From Psychrobacillus sp044762655 (GTDB taxonomy: Bacteria > Bacillota > Bacilli > Bacillales_A > Planococcaceae), in the NCBI RefSeq assembly GCF_044762655.1, contig NZ_JBIWER010000005.1, forward strand, positions 227,493 to 291,492: a DNA stretch of 64,000 bases. Direction: 5' to 3'. Each line of letters starts with the position of its first letter. The first letter of the stretch is position 1. Shown here in pieces: positions 52,029 through 60,676 of this stretch. The translations under genes and the position numbers were made by a program. Under the pieces are notes generated by a model. The model searched no databases. It had not been told where the DNA came from and worked only from the letters and a program-made list of their open reading frames with translations.

Positions 52029-52694
52029 ATGATCGTAAAACTGGATGATTTAATAGTTGAAATAGAGCCTACCTTTAAATTAGGCATTATCCATTATAAC
52101 AAAATTATTGTTACTTCTTCGCCTCAAATGCTTAAAGGGCGCCTTCAATTATTTCAAGAACAACTTTTCTTTGAACTGGAAGACAAAGCCGTCACAGATT
52201 TCGACGGAATAAAGGAATGGAGAGCTCTTTGGAAAAAATTCGGAGCAGATCCAAATCGTTATCGCCCTTCAATGGAAGCTATGTATAGAAGGATTGCAAA
52301 ACAAAATTATATCACACCGATGCATTCGGCTGTAGATTTAAACAATTTCTTCTCTATGCAATACGAAATTCCAATGGGAATCTATGATGTTGCAAAGATT
52401 CATGGTGATATTACACTAACAGTTGGTAATGCAGAAACAACATATAATGGGTTAAATGGTCGAGAAAACAAATTACAACACATACTTACGCTTCAGGATG
52501 ACGTGGGACCATTCGGCAGTCCGTTTGTAGATTCCGTTCGAACTGCTGTATCTGAAAACACAACCGATGCTCTGCATGTAGTATTTTTACGACCTTCGAT
52601 CAGCAAAGAAGATGGACAGCAATTGATTACTTCCATGGGGACAATGTTCACACAAATACATGGAGGAAGTTTTGAAACTACTTTTATTGGCTAG
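52029..52694 (+). CDS. B3/B4 tRNA-binding domain protein
   Basis: A 221-residue stand-alone B3/B4 domain, the editing-type fold of phenylalanyl-tRNA synthetase beta (EWRALWKKFGADPNRYRPSMEAMYRRI and LPxGxYD-like MGIYDVAKIHGDITL). Stand-alone members have been proposed to deacylate mischarged tRNA or to bind free amino acids, but this one is untested. The ATG after AAGGATGG is used, not the open frame 66 bp upstream. An ATP-grasp gene follows by 29 bp. Confidence 0.75.
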   Translation: MIVKLDDLIVEIEPTFKLGIIHYNKIIVTSSPQMLKGRLQLFQEQLFFELEDKAVTDFDGIKEWRALWKKFGADPNRYRPSMEAMYRRIAKQNYITPMHSAVDLNNFFSMQYEIPMGIYDVAKIHGDITLTVGNAETTYNGLNGRENKLQHILTLQDDVGPFGSPFVDSVRTAVSENTTDALHVVFLRPSISKEDGQQLITSMGTMFTQIHGGSFETTFIG

Positions 52695-52723
52695 TTTACA
52701 CATAAATTTAAAGGAGAAAAATA

Positions 52724-53782
52724 ATGGTACTTAATATTTGGTTCAATAGATGGTTTTCCACTGTGTCACATTATATGGAGTTGATCCGGCACAACCCAGA
52801 TCAACAGGAGTTTGTTATTTATGGAACGCATCCTAATCCAGACACGGTGTATTTTAAGTATTGTGATGTGTCTGGTACAGAGCCAGATATTGAGGGAGAA
52901 GAATATATACAGTTTTGTTTAGACTACTGTATACAAAATCAAATTCATATATTTGTTCCTAGAAAAGAAAATGTGCTTATTTCCCGCCACTTAGACAAGT
53001 TCGAACAAATAGGTGTAAAAGTGCTCGTATGTCCAGATGGTGATTTAATGGGTATGGTAGATGATAAATCAGCAATGTATCGATCTTTACAGAACGAAGA
53101 AAACGAAGGTAATTTCATCGTAACCATTCCTTCCTACCGAATTGTAAACAATGCGAGAGACTTCCAACAGGCTTTTGCCGAATTAAGTAAGGATAATACC
53201 AAATTATGTATTAAACCGGTAATTGGAGAAGGAGCAAGTGGATTCCGTATTATAGATAATACTGCAGATACTATTCCTTTTATTTTCAGTACGGCTTCAT
53301 CTCAAAAGATTTCCTACGAAACTGCAGTGAAGATTTTACAAACGCAGGAGCATTTCCCAGACTTAATGGTTTTAGAATATCTAGATGGCTATGAGTATAG
53401 CATTGATTGTTTAGCCGCTGCAGATGGAACATTACTTACTGCAATACCGAGGAAAAAAGGAAATGGACGTATTAGAGAGATTGAATACAATGAAGAACTA
53501 ATAGAAATCGCGGTAAAAATGGCTGCACAATATAAAATTCCTTATGTGTTTAATATCCAAGTTAAGTATAAAGATGGCGTCCCTAAGCTACTAGAAATTA
53601 ACCCACGCATGAGTGGTGGTTTACATATTAGCTGCCTCGCAGATATTAACTTCCCTTATTATGCTATTAAGTTACTACTAGGTCATCCATTGGAAGCTCT
53701 TTATCCTAAGTTTGGTATTAAAGTAACTCATATAGAACAGGCCGTAATTTTGTCTTCAGAAGAGTCTGCAGTTTTAGTATAG
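52724..53782 (+). CDS. ATP-grasp enzyme, unknown substrate
   Basis: 352 residues. A pre-ATP-grasp region (1-110) precedes an ATP-grasp fold with a Lys in KLCIKPVIGEGASGFRI (about residues 161-177), LEYLDGYEYSIDCLA (about 224-238) and the Mg-binding LLEINPRMSGG (about 286-296). It should ligate a carboxylate to an amine or similar nucleophile at the cost of ATP. It is similar to carbamoyl-phosphate-synthase-like single-domain ligases. AAAGGAG precedes the ATG. Co-oriented with the B3/B4-domain gene. Confidence 0.78.
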   Translation: MVLNIWFNRWFSTVSHYMELIRHNPDQQEFVIYGTHPNPDTVYFKYCDVSGTEPDIEGEEYIQFCLDYCIQNQIHIFVPRKENVLISRHLDKFEQIGVKVLVCPDGDLMGMVDDKSAMYRSLQNEENEGNFIVTIPSYRIVNNARDFQQAFAELSKDNTKLCIKPVIGEGASGFRIIDNTADTIPFIFSTASSQKISYETAVKILQTQEHFPDLMVLEYLDGYEYSIDCLAAADGTLLTAIPRKKGNGRIREIEYNEELIEIAVKMAAQYKIPYVFNIQVKYKDGVPKLLEINPRMSGGLHISCLADINFPYYAIKLLLGHPLEALYPKFGIKVTHIEQAVILSSEESAVLV

Positions 53783-53848
53783 GTTGACAATATTAAAGAT
53801 TGAACTGATAGGTATAATTAGAATAATAGTGTTGAGGTGGACGTGATT

Positions 53849-53937
53849 ATGGGTATGTTAGTCCTGTTCAGGGAGTATACCGGGGCGGTAGTCATAAACT
53901 AGAACAAAAAGTATCCGGAAGTTTAACAGAACAATAA
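53849..53937 (+). pseudogene. possible frameshifted mini-gene
   Basis: GAGGTGG lies eight bases before ATG 53849. The ATG frame stops after 17 codons. The adjacent frame, open from 53836 to the TAA at 53935, reads DYGYVSPVQGVYRGGSHK then LEQKVSGSLTEQ but has no start codon. Loss of one base near the ATG would explain both. The intact peptide would be about 29 residues. It has a TATAAT box upstream (53813-53818) and a terminator downstream. A single-base assembly error is equally possible. Confidence 0.3.
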
Positions 53938-53939
53938 GA

Positions 53940-53968
53940 AAAGCACCCTACAAAAGTGGGGTGCTTTA
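53940..53968 (+). terminator. terminator after the mini-gene
   Basis: AAGCACCC-T-AC pairs with GT-G-GGGTGCTT around an AAAA loop, followed by a short T/A stretch. Confidence 0.65.
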
Positions 53969-54040
53969 TAAACTTATAAACAAAAATTAAGAACTTATAC
54001 CCTTAGGATCATATGTACCTCAAGATGATGAATTGTGATT

Positions 54041-54688
54041 TTAGCGAATAAAGACCTCATGTTCACCTTCACTGTCCAGCACAATTAGAGTCAGGGATTT
54101 GTCAGGCTGCGCTATTGCGAGCGGTACTTGTGCATAGATATGAATCTTTTGTTCCTCTAAAGGATCTATGCTCGCTCCTTGAAACTTGGATCCGTCAAGT
54201 GACTCTGTATCTGCTAGGAAATCGAATTCATGTTTGTTATCATAAATCGCTTTAAATTTTACACCAGCTAGTTGATGACCATATTGGAATGCTTCCATCG
54301 TATCATTGCTAATAGTCCCTGTTAAATGCAGAAAAATTTCTTTATCGGAAATAATATTACGTGGACTAGCGCCTGTAGATGTCGCCACTTCTTTCGTAAA
54401 TTCCGCGTAATCAATTGTCATAACTACGTCGCCATCTTCGTATTCAAATACGATATTTTCTTTTAGTATATTTTCTCCATGTGCAAGATTGTTAGCAACT
54501 TCATCCTTACTGTCTTCTTTCGTTTCTTCAGTAGCTTTCGTCTCGTTATCTGGCTGTTCAGCATTTGCTGTTTCCGTTTGTGTAACTTCGGTCACTTCTT
54601 TTTCTACTGTTGCAACATCTGAATCTTCACCACAAGCTGCTAACATTAGTGATATTGAAGCTGCAACAAATAACATAACTTTTTTCAT
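54041..54688 (-). CDS. lipoprotein of unknown function
   Basis: 215 residues. A signal peptide with lipobox LAAC near residues 16-19 is followed by a Thr/Glu/Asp-rich linker (residues 20-70) and a beta-rich domain (VVMTIDYAEFTKEVA ... IFLHLTGTISNDTM ... IHIYAQVPLAIAQPDKSLTLIV). Anchored on the outer face of the membrane. The domain resembles those in other Bacillales lipoproteins of unknown function; the family is not certain. CGGAGATGAG precedes the ATG. Confidence 0.72.
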   Translation of the reverse strand: MKKVMLFVAASISLMLAACGEDSDVATVEKEVTEVTQTETANAEQPDNETKATEETKEDSKDEVANNLAHGENILKENIVFEYEDGDVVMTIDYAEFTKEVATSTGASPRNIISDKEIFLHLTGTISNDTMEAFQYGHQLAGVKFKAIYDNKHEFDFLADTESLDGSKFQGASIDPLEEQKIHIYAQVPLAIAQPDKSLTLIVLDSEGEHEVFIR

Positions 54689-54930
54689 ACACTCATCTCC
54701 GAATCAAGTTTGTTTTCTTTTATTATAATCAGTCAAATTCTGACATAGCAAGCTGTTATGGGTGATTTTGGTAAAAATGGTACTTTAGAAACTTTCAAAA
54801 TTAAGACTTTCAAACTAGTGAGTAAGTATTTCATACTAGTTGAACATTAGGCTTACAGTATAATGCGATGAACTTGTTGTTTTAAAATTTGGATATTATT
54901 TTCTTGCACACTTGGGGAAATACTTACCAT
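54689..54930. other. 240-bp A+T-rich gap
   Basis: No gene or repeat is evident. It lies between the lipoprotein start and the proS terminator and presumably holds the lipoprotein promoter. Confidence 0.4.
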
Positions 54931-54933
54931 ATA

Positions 54934-54971
54934 AAAAATCAACCATTTGAAAAATAATGGTTGATTTTTTT
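54934..54971 (-). terminator. terminator of proS
   Basis: AAATCAACCATT and AATGGTTGATTT form a 12-bp stem with an 8-base loop and a T run on each side. Confidence 0.8.
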
Positions 54972-54989
54972 ATTGTATCTACTATTTCA

Positions 54990-56429
54990 TTAGTACGCAC
55001 GACCGAACCATACAGTATGTTTCGAATCGTTACCACAGTTAATACATGTTGTTTTTTCAGCTGGTGGGTTGAATGGAATATTACGTGTCGTAAATTTTGT
55101 TTCATTTTTCACATTCTCTTCGCAAGCGTCATCCCCACACCAACCTGCAAGAATCCATCCTGGAATTTCTCCTTTTTCCGTTGAATCCGTAAGATGTTGC
55201 TTTAACTGCTCAAGAGAATCCACATTTGTATGGGAATTTTCATCACGGAAAGCTCGAGCTTTTTCAAGTAAGCGTGTTTGCATTGTAGTTAATTCTTCTT
55301 CAATACGTTCCACTAAAACAGCAATTTCCACTGATTCTTTTTCTGTCAGGTCACGTGCTTTGATTAGTGCTTGATTGTTTTCTAAATCACGTGGTCCTAA
55401 TTCAATACGGACTGGTACACCTTTAAGCTCCCATTCATTGAATTTATAACCAGGAGATTGATCGGAATCATCAAGACGAACACGAATACCTTTTGCTTTT
55501 AATGCTGCATAAAGCTCATCTAATTTCTCCATAATTGCTGGGTTCTTCTTCCAAGGTCCTACTGGAATTAGCACTACCTGAGTTGGTGCAACCCGTGGTG
55601 GCAATACAAGGCCTTGCTCGTCACCATGTACCATAATAACCGAACCGATTAATCGAGTAGATGTTCCCCAAGATGTTGTATGCACATGCTGATGTTTGTT
55701 TTCTTTATTTAAATATTTTATATCAAATGCTTCTGCAAACTTTGTTCCAAGGTAATGAGAGGTTCCCGCTTGAACAGCTTTCCCATCTTTCATCATAGCT
55801 TCGATTGAATACGTGTCTACAGCCCCTGCAAAACGTTCTGAAGGTGTTTTTTGACCATCGTATACAGGGATGGCTAAAAGTTCCTCTACAACCTCTTTAT
55901 AGATGTTCAGCATCTGCATTGTTTCTTGACGTGCTTCCTCTTCATCTACATGAGCTGTATGCCCTTCTTGCCATAAAAATTCAGAAGTACGGATAAATGG
56001 AAGAGTTTTCTTTTCCCAACGGAACACGTTTGCCCATTGGTTGATAAGCACTGGCAGATCACGATAACTCTTAATCCAATCTGAATACAAATGACCAATC
56101 ATCGTTTCTGATGTTGGACGTAACGCTAAACGCTCTTCTAATTTTTCACCAGCTGCTTCCGTTACCCATGGAAGTTCTGGAGCGAATCCTTCAATATGAT
56201 CCTTTTCTTTTTGGAAAAAAGATTCAGGAATTAGCATTGGGAAATAAGCATTACGATGACCTGTTTCTTTAAAACGTCTGTTCATTTCATCTTGAATATG
56301 TTCCCAAATTTCAAAGCCATCTGGTTTAAAAGCAATACACCCACGAACTGGTGTGTAATCCATTAAATCTGCTTTCTGAATTGTGTCGATATACCATTTA
56401 GTAAAATCATTTTGCTGCTGATTTGTCAT
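54990..56429 (-). CDS. proS: prolyl-tRNA synthetase, eukaryote/archaeon-like type
   Basis: 479 residues, the short ProS without the editing insertion of the standard bacterial enzyme (about 565). Class II motif regions are visible: FPMLIPESFFQKEKDH, LALRPTSETMIGHLYSDWI, FRWEKKTLPFIRTSEFLWQEGHTAH and a final HGDEQGLVLPPRVAP. The C-terminus carries paired cysteines (CGDDACEEN and CINCGND) and ends GRAY, as in the archaeal-type enzymes. It charges tRNA-Pro. AGGAGG precedes the ATG, and a T-box leader lies upstream. Confidence 0.93.
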   Translation of the reverse strand: MTNQQQNDFTKWYIDTIQKADLMDYTPVRGCIAFKPDGFEIWEHIQDEMNRRFKETGHRNAYFPMLIPESFFQKEKDHIEGFAPELPWVTEAAGEKLEERLALRPTSETMIGHLYSDWIKSYRDLPVLINQWANVFRWEKKTLPFIRTSEFLWQEGHTAHVDEEEARQETMQMLNIYKEVVEELLAIPVYDGQKTPSERFAGAVDTYSIEAMMKDGKAVQAGTSHYLGTKFAEAFDIKYLNKENKHQHVHTTSWGTSTRLIGSVIMVHGDEQGLVLPPRVAPTQVVLIPVGPWKKNPAIMEKLDELYAALKAKGIRVRLDDSDQSPGYKFNEWELKGVPVRIELGPRDLENNQALIKARDLTEKESVEIAVLVERIEEELTTMQTRLLEKARAFRDENSHTNVDSLEQLKQHLTDSTEKGEIPGWILAGWCGDDACEENVKNETKFTTRNIPFNPPAEKTTCINCGNDSKHTVWFGRAY

Positions 56430-56449
56430 AATAAAATCCTCCTATTAAA

Positions 56450-56588
56450 TTAATCAATCAATTACGCCTCGGCGTGATTGCGTCCGGATTTTGAATTGTG
56501 CTTGCACGATTAACTCCTTTCAAAATCAGTGACATCCACCGGAGGCTTTAATTCAATTTAGTAGGGTCACCCCACCTGCTGAATTGAA
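56450..56588 (-). other. structured element between T-box terminator and proS
   Basis: On the minus strand this stretch has AATTCAATT/AATTGAATT arms around GGTGGGGTGACCC, then GATTTTGAA/TTCAAAATC arms around AAAGGAGTTAATCGTGC, then an ACGC/GCGT stem. A 17-codon GTG frame (56454-56507) begins six bases after AAAGGAG. T-box leaders normally run directly into the gene, so the extra 140 bases are unexplained. I recall similar sequence as a dispersed element in this family, which needs a search to confirm. Confidence 0.5.
56454..56507 (-). CDS. possible 17-residue ORF in the proS leader
   Basis: GTG six bases after AAAGGAG opens a 17-codon, very basic frame (MQAQFKIRTQSRRGVID), stopping 25 bp before the proS start. 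It would only be translated on read-through transcripts. It overlaps the arms of the GATTTTGAA hairpin. It may be a coincidence within the structured element. Confidence 0.3.
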   Translation of the reverse strand: MQAQFKIRTQSRRGVID

Positions 56589-56830
56589 TTAAAAAAGCAC
56601 AAAGCCATCCTCGTAAAAGGACGTCTCTGTGCTGAATAGACGTGGTACCACCTTAGTTTAGCTTAAAATAATTTTAAGCCCTCTAAACGTTTGTTAACGA
56701 AAACGAATCGGTTATGTTTGCATAACATCTCCGTGATAGGTTTCAACAAGAAGTGGTGATATAGCTCTCAGCGTACACTATATTTTCTGTTTCACAATTC
56801 TCATCTACTTGGTCACTTCGCAGATTGTAT
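56589..56830 (-). promoter_or_regulatory. T-box leader of proS
   Basis: On the minus strand the T-box sequence AAGGTGGTACCACG (complement of 56641-56654) is clear. It is followed by a terminator with AGCACA/TGTGCT arms and TTTTTT (56589-56632). Upstream, GAAGTG and CACTTC form the base of Stem I with an AGTA turn. A CCA triplet at 56754-56756, next to the 3' arm, is a plausible proline specifier codon. Uncharged tRNA-Pro would stabilise the antiterminator and allow proS expression. Confidence 0.87.
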
Positions 56831-56879
56831 TACTAATAATATACCAAATATCCTACTTTAATACAATGTGGATTAAGGC

Positions 56880-57065
56880 ATGCCTATCATTCTCTATTTT
56901 ATATGTTGGAGTGCGACAGTCATACTTGCCATTTGCGGACTAGAATTGCTATTCATTGTTCTATACTTACTCATTAGAAATAGGTATTCACCCATATGGT
57001 TACTTTCGAGTATCTTATATTTAAAATGCTATTTCATGGAGGAATCAGTGTGGGTTACTTTGTAA
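56880..57065 (+). CDS. possible small membrane protein overlapping the hydrolase start
   Basis: A 61-codon frame encoding two hydrophobic helices (about residues 3-32 and 40-50), with only a weak AAGG before the ATG. It overlaps the start of the next gene by 16 bp. It may be a real small membrane protein or just open sequence. Not recognised. Confidence 0.25.
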   Translation: MPIILYFICWSATVILAICGLELLFIVLYLLIRNRYSPIWLLSSILYLKCYFMEESVWVTL

Positions 57066-57832
57066 ACGTAGAGCAAGGAGTAAATTTATTTGTAGAGGAT
57101 ATCAACTCTAATGCAAGTAAGACAATTGTATTTTTACATGGTTGGCCATTAAGCCATGAACAATTCGAATATCAGTTTGATGTTCTACCCTCAATGGGAT
57201 ACCGCTGTATTGGTATTGACTGGAGAGGATTTGGAAAGTCAGATAGACCAATGCATGGCTATAACTTTGATAGACTAGCGGATGATATTCATGCCGTAGT
57301 TAGAGCACTGCAGCTAGACTATTTCACACTAGTTGGCCACTCGACTGGTGGAGCCATCGCTATTCGCTATGCTGCTCGTCATAACGCTTACGGAGTATCA
57401 AAGCTAATCCTAGTAGATGCCGCAGCTCCCACTGGATTTACACAAGAAACTGCCAACAGACTGCTAACAGAAACATTAAATGACCGCCCCAAAATGATGC
57501 AAGGTGTAACAGATACTTTTTTCTTTCAATATATTTCAACCCCATTCTCCAACTGGTTTACAGGGCTCGGGCTACAGACAGCAGGATGGTCGACCGCAGC
57601 CATCATTAAAACGCTGAGGGATGAAAAGCTTGATGCAGATCTTCCCAAAATAACAGTACCTACATTAATCGTACATGGTGTACATGATAAGGTTATCCCA
57701 TATGAACAAGCTCAAATACTTAACAAGGAGATAAAAAATTCGCATCTCGTTCCATTTCATTACAGCGGCCATGGGCTTTTCTGGGAGGAACGAGAAAAGT
57801 TTAACGAGCTTGTAAAGCAGTTTGTCGGATAA
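57050..57832 (+). CDS. alpha/beta hydrolase
   Basis: 260 residues from a GTG that lies six bases after GGAGGA. Nucleophile elbow LVGHSTGGAIAIRYA near residues 93-107, oxyanion segment LHGWPLSHEQ near 28, acid region VHGVHDKVIPYEQA near 204-217 and catalytic His in YSGHGLFWEE near 236-245. The layout resembles non-heme chloroperoxidase/arylesterase-type hydrolases. The substrate is unknown. The frame extends 54 bp further upstream without a ribosome site. Confidence 0.83.
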   Translation: MGYFVNVEQGVNLFVEDINSNASKTIVFLHGWPLSHEQFEYQFDVLPSMGYRCIGIDWRGFGKSDRPMHGYNFDRLADDIHAVVRALQLDYFTLVGHSTGGAIAIRYAARHNAYGVSKLILVDAAAPTGFTQETANRLLTETLNDRPKMMQGVTDTFFFQYISTPFSNWFTGLGLQTAGWSTAAIIKTLRDEKLDADLPKITVPTLIVHGVHDKVIPYEQAQILNKEIKNSHLVPFHYSGHGLFWEEREKFNELVKQFVG

Positions 57833-57986
57833 TAAGAATGAGAACTAATAATTGAGTCACCTGTAAGACTTCCCTGCTACTCTGTGAACCTTTTTTAGTT
57901 TTTAAAACGGTAGTAAATATTATAAGTTTATTCTATACTAATAATTGATAAAATTTTCAGTTATTAAGTGTGGAAGGCGGAGAAAT

Positions 57987-58358
57987 ATGAAATTAGGTGC
58001 ATTTTCAGTAAGTTTGAACGTGAAAGATATAAATGCTTCAAGAGAATTTTATGAAAAGCTAGGATTTAAAACATTTGGCGGTGAAGTTGCTCAAAATTGG
58101 GTAATTATGAAAAACGAAGATACAATCATTGGCTTGTTCCAAGGAATGTTCGAGAAGAATATTCTAACCTTTAACCCAGGTTGGAATAGCAATGCCGAAA
58201 ATCTGGAGTCTTTTATTGATGTCCGCGAACTTCAAAAACAGCTCAAACAAAAAGGAATAAAACTGCAAACCGAAGCTGATGAAACTACAGAAGGACCTTC
58301 ACATTTTACACTCGAAGATCCAGATGGCAATCAGATTCTAATAGATCAGCATAGATAA
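57987..58358 (+). CDS. VOC family protein
   Basis: A 123-residue VOC domain with FSVSLNVKDINASREFYEKLGF at the N-terminus and FTLEDPDGNQILIDQH at the C-terminus. The usual metal ligands are partly replaced (Ser and Leu/Ile at the first positions). Substrate unknown. ATG six bases after GGCGGAG. Terminator follows. Confidence 0.78.
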   Translation: MKLGAFSVSLNVKDINASREFYEKLGFKTFGGEVAQNWVIMKNEDTIIGLFQGMFEKNILTFNPGWNSNAENLESFIDVRELQKQLKQKGIKLQTEADETTEGPSHFTLEDPDGNQILIDQHR

Positions 58359-58383
58359 GTAAACTGAAAAAGATTTCTATGTT

Positions 58384-58418
58384 AAAGCAGGTTCAACGAA
58401 GAACCTGCTTTTCTTTTG
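58384..58418 (+). terminator. terminator of the VOC gene
   Basis: AAAGCAGGTTC pairs with GAACCTGCTTT, followed by TCTTTT. Confidence 0.8.
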
Positions 58419-58425
58419 CTAATTT

Positions 58426-58887
58426 TTATACGTTAGCATCTGGAAATTTATCTGCCACTAGATTCAAAACAACATTATGCTCGAGCCATGCCTTTAAGCC
58501 GCAAAGAACAATCGTATATCCACCTGTTGAGTCTACTACTTGATTTACGATTTCAGAGGAATTGCCCTTAAACCCGTAATTTTTGATCTCGACGAATGTA
58601 CCTTCTGATTCCCTTGGTGTAAAAAGCCATTCAGCAGTTGTATCATCATCAAATTGGATAAGAATTCGTTTGTCTTGTTCAACTTCCTTCACCTCAAGCT
58701 CTGCTGATACACCGTACATTTCCCAATCCCAACGAATACGTTTTCCCTTTTCTAATCTTCCATTACTTTTAGTAAACCAAAATTTTGTTGTAATAGTCGG
58801 ATCAACAAAAGCTTGAAACACCTCGGCAACTGGTTTTCTTATAAGCATACCAACATTTACAATTGATACTATATCTAAATTAGTCAT
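58426..58887 (-). CDS. SRPBCC/AHSA1-type domain protein
   Basis: 153 residues with the START-like AHSA1 pattern: IRKPVAEVFQAFVDPTITTKFWF near the N-terminus, RIRWDWEMYG and the C-terminal helix VDSTGGYTIVLCGLKAWLEHN. These proteins bind hydrophobic ligands or act on signalling pathways; no specific role can be assigned. ATG seven bases after GAAGGAG. It overlaps the end of the upstream DUF1801 gene by 8 bp, so the two form a unit. Confidence 0.78.
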   Translation of the reverse strand: MTNLDIVSIVNVGMLIRKPVAEVFQAFVDPTITTKFWFTKSNGRLEKGKRIRWDWEMYGVSAELEVKEVEQDKRILIQFDDDTTAEWLFTPRESEGTFVEIKNYGFKGNSSEIVNQVVDSTGGYTIVLCGLKAWLEHNVVLNLVADKFPDANV

Positions 58888-59260
58888 TATTTTCTCCTTC
58901 ATTTAAAGTAATGGCAGCTTGAATAAGTGAGCGAAAGACCTCTGCTTGAATTTCCTCTAACTTTGTAATCTTAATATGTCTCATACTTTTTCCAGACCCC
59001 TGTAATAAATTATTTATGTCTGTACCTACAAGTTCTTTTCCTTTTTGAAAGCCTAAATTAACATGTTTTTTAGCAGTTTGTAGATAACATACTAACCCTT
59101 TATACGAATAGTTAGGCATTGACCATTTATATTCCTCCACTAGATCAGGTGAAGTATCTAATATAATTTCTCTTAAAGCATTCGAAATGCTTTGGATATC
59201 CTCTGGCAAACCCAATATAAACTGATCTACTTCTATAATTGTTCTTAGGTTATCAACCAC
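58880..59260 (-). CDS. DUF1801 family protein
   Basis: 126 residues with the DUF1801/YdhG pattern EEYKWSMPNYSYKGLVCYLQTAKKHVNLGFQKG. Family structures show a small alpha/beta fold related to proteins of iron or phage-shock systems, but function is unknown. GTG start after GGAGG with a 6-base spacer. Adjacent and overlapping with an SRPBCC gene, a common pairing in Bacillales accessory regions. Confidence 0.78.
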   Translation of the reverse strand: MVDNLRTIIEVDQFILGLPEDIQSISNALREIILDTSPDLVEEYKWSMPNYSYKGLVCYLQTAKKHVNLGFQKGKELVGTDINNLLQGSGKSMRHIKITKLEEIQAEVFRSLIQAAITLNEGENND

Positions 59261-59285
59261 TATGTACCTCCTTCATGATAGCATT

Positions 59286-59320
59286 GAAAAAGCGCCTGAG
59301 ATCTGAGTAATCTCAAACGC
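59286..59320 (-). terminator. terminator of the VOC gene at 59342
   Basis: On the minus strand GCGTTTGAGAT and ATCTCAGGCGC pair (one G-T), followed by TTTTT. Confidence 0.75.
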
Positions 59321-59341
59321 CGATAATTGACATTAAGGTTT

Positions 59342-59737
59342 CTACTTTGCGTTCTCATCCGGCTGATGTATGCCAAAAACGTTACCTTCCGTATCAACAT
59401 AATATCCTTGCCACGCCATTCCAGGTAGTGCATACTTTGGCAAAGCTACTTTCCCACCATGCTCAATAATTTTAGCTTCCGTAGAATCATAATCTTCTAT
59501 GCCCAATGTACAAGAGAAGCCATTCATCGGCTGGTTTTGTTCAGGTGGAGGAGTTTGACGCTTCATTAAAGCTCCATTAATACCAAGTTGACTTGCATCA
59601 CCAGTAATAGCGCCAAAATAAGGCATTCCAGCATACTCAGTCCAGTCCTCGAATTTCCATCCGAAAATCTCCCCATAAAACTTCTTTGCACGCTCCATGT
59701 TATCCACATGAATTTCAAAATGTACTAATCTCCCCAT
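59342..59737 (-). CDS. VOC family protein
   Basis: A 131-residue VOC domain: LVHFEIHVDNMERAKKFYGEIFGWKF at the start with the metal-ligand His, a middle block ITGDASQLGINGALMKRQTPP, and a C-terminal DTEGNVFGIHQPD. It is similar to bleomycin-resistance/glyoxalase-like small proteins with the FGW motif. A GGAGGGG site lies before the ATG. Substrate unknown. Confidence 0.8.
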   Translation of the reverse strand: MGRLVHFEIHVDNMERAKKFYGEIFGWKFEDWTEYAGMPYFGAITGDASQLGINGALMKRQTPPPEQNQPMNGFSCTLGIEDYDSTEAKIIEHGGKVALPKYALPGMAWQGYYVDTEGNVFGIHQPDENAK

Positions 59738-60069
59738 AATTCCCCTCCAATTTAACTTTACAAATCTCTTTTACTTTCTCTAATATTGTAATTAAGTTTG
59801 AAAATTAAATCAATTTTAAAATAAAAAACTTATTTAAGATTGATGCTATATTCATTTCTCTAAGAATGCTATCATGTATCTAAAACCTACAAGACCTTGC
59901 ATCCACTAATTTGCAGCATTTCTAGAGTATATCATACTGCCATGTCGTTATTACTTGATAAAGATAATGCTTAAGTATTGTCCTACCACCTATTCTCTCA
60001 ACGAGGGTTGACATAAACTTTTCTATAACTTAAACTTCTCTAAAAAGTTAAAACTCTAGTTATGAAAGG
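59738..60069. other. 330-bp gap
   Basis: No gene, strong hairpin or repeat was recognised. It lies between two divergent genes and must contain their promoters. Confidence 0.4.
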
Positions 60070-60474
60070 ATGAGTAAGCTGAGCATTGAACAACAGTCAA
60101 GTTCCCTCTCTCTTAAAGAGAAATCTATATCTTTTCTTCAGAATGTAGCATTTGGAAATGTTCGAGAAGCATTCCAGAAATACATTGGTCCTGACTTTCT
60201 TCATCATAACCCATTTTTCGCAGGTGACTCCAAATCACTAATGATAGCGATGGAACAAAATGCTACTGAAAACGCTACTAAAAAACTTGAAGTAAAACTT
60301 GCGATCCAAGAAAAAGATATAGTTACTGTATACTCACACATAAAGCAAAGGTCAGAAGATCCCGGAGCAGCTGTAGTACATATCTTTCGTTTCAAAGATA
60401 ACCAAATCGTTGAAATGTGGGATGTAGGTCAACCGATACCCAAAGATTCTCCAAATGAGAATGGGATGTTTTAA
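60070..60474 (+). CDS. SnoaL-like (NTF2-fold) protein
   Basis: 134 residues with the SnoaL-like pattern: FLQNVAFGNVREAFQKYIGPDFLHHNPF near the N-terminus, VTVYSHIKQRSEDPGAAVVHIFRF and the C-terminal IVEMWDVGQPIP. Members of this fold act as cyclases, isomerases or binding proteins; no role can be given. The ATG is directly next to AAAGG, an unusually short spacing, and a three-codon ATG frame overlaps it, so the start is uncertain. Confidence 0.75.
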   Translation: MSKLSIEQQSSSLSLKEKSISFLQNVAFGNVREAFQKYIGPDFLHHNPFFAGDSKSLMIAMEQNATENATKKLEVKLAIQEKDIVTVYSHIKQRSEDPGAAVVHIFRFKDNQIVEMWDVGQPIPKDSPNENGMF

Positions 60475-60489
60475 TAAAAATTGAAATAC

Positions 60490-60537
60490 AAAAACACTCA
60501 CAAATGTTAACTTAACAACTTTGTGAGTGTTTCTTTT
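60490..60537 (+). terminator. terminator of the SnoaL-like gene
   Basis: AAACACTCACAAA pairs with TTTGTGAGTGTTT around a 15-base loop, followed by CTTTT. Confidence 0.75.
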
Positions 60538-60676
60538 AATTATTTGTTTGTTCTAATGATACCTGTGGACGATAACAGCGAATACTGAATTTAAAACTCT
60601 TTTAACATAGTTTTGTCATCTCTGTAAATAGTAATATATAATGAACGTTGAAACGTTATTAAAGGAGTATGAATTC

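Noticed and set aside
53784..53818. TTGACA plus TATAAT as a standard promoter
   Set aside because: The spacer is 23 bp, too long for a SigA promoter; only the -10 box may be used.
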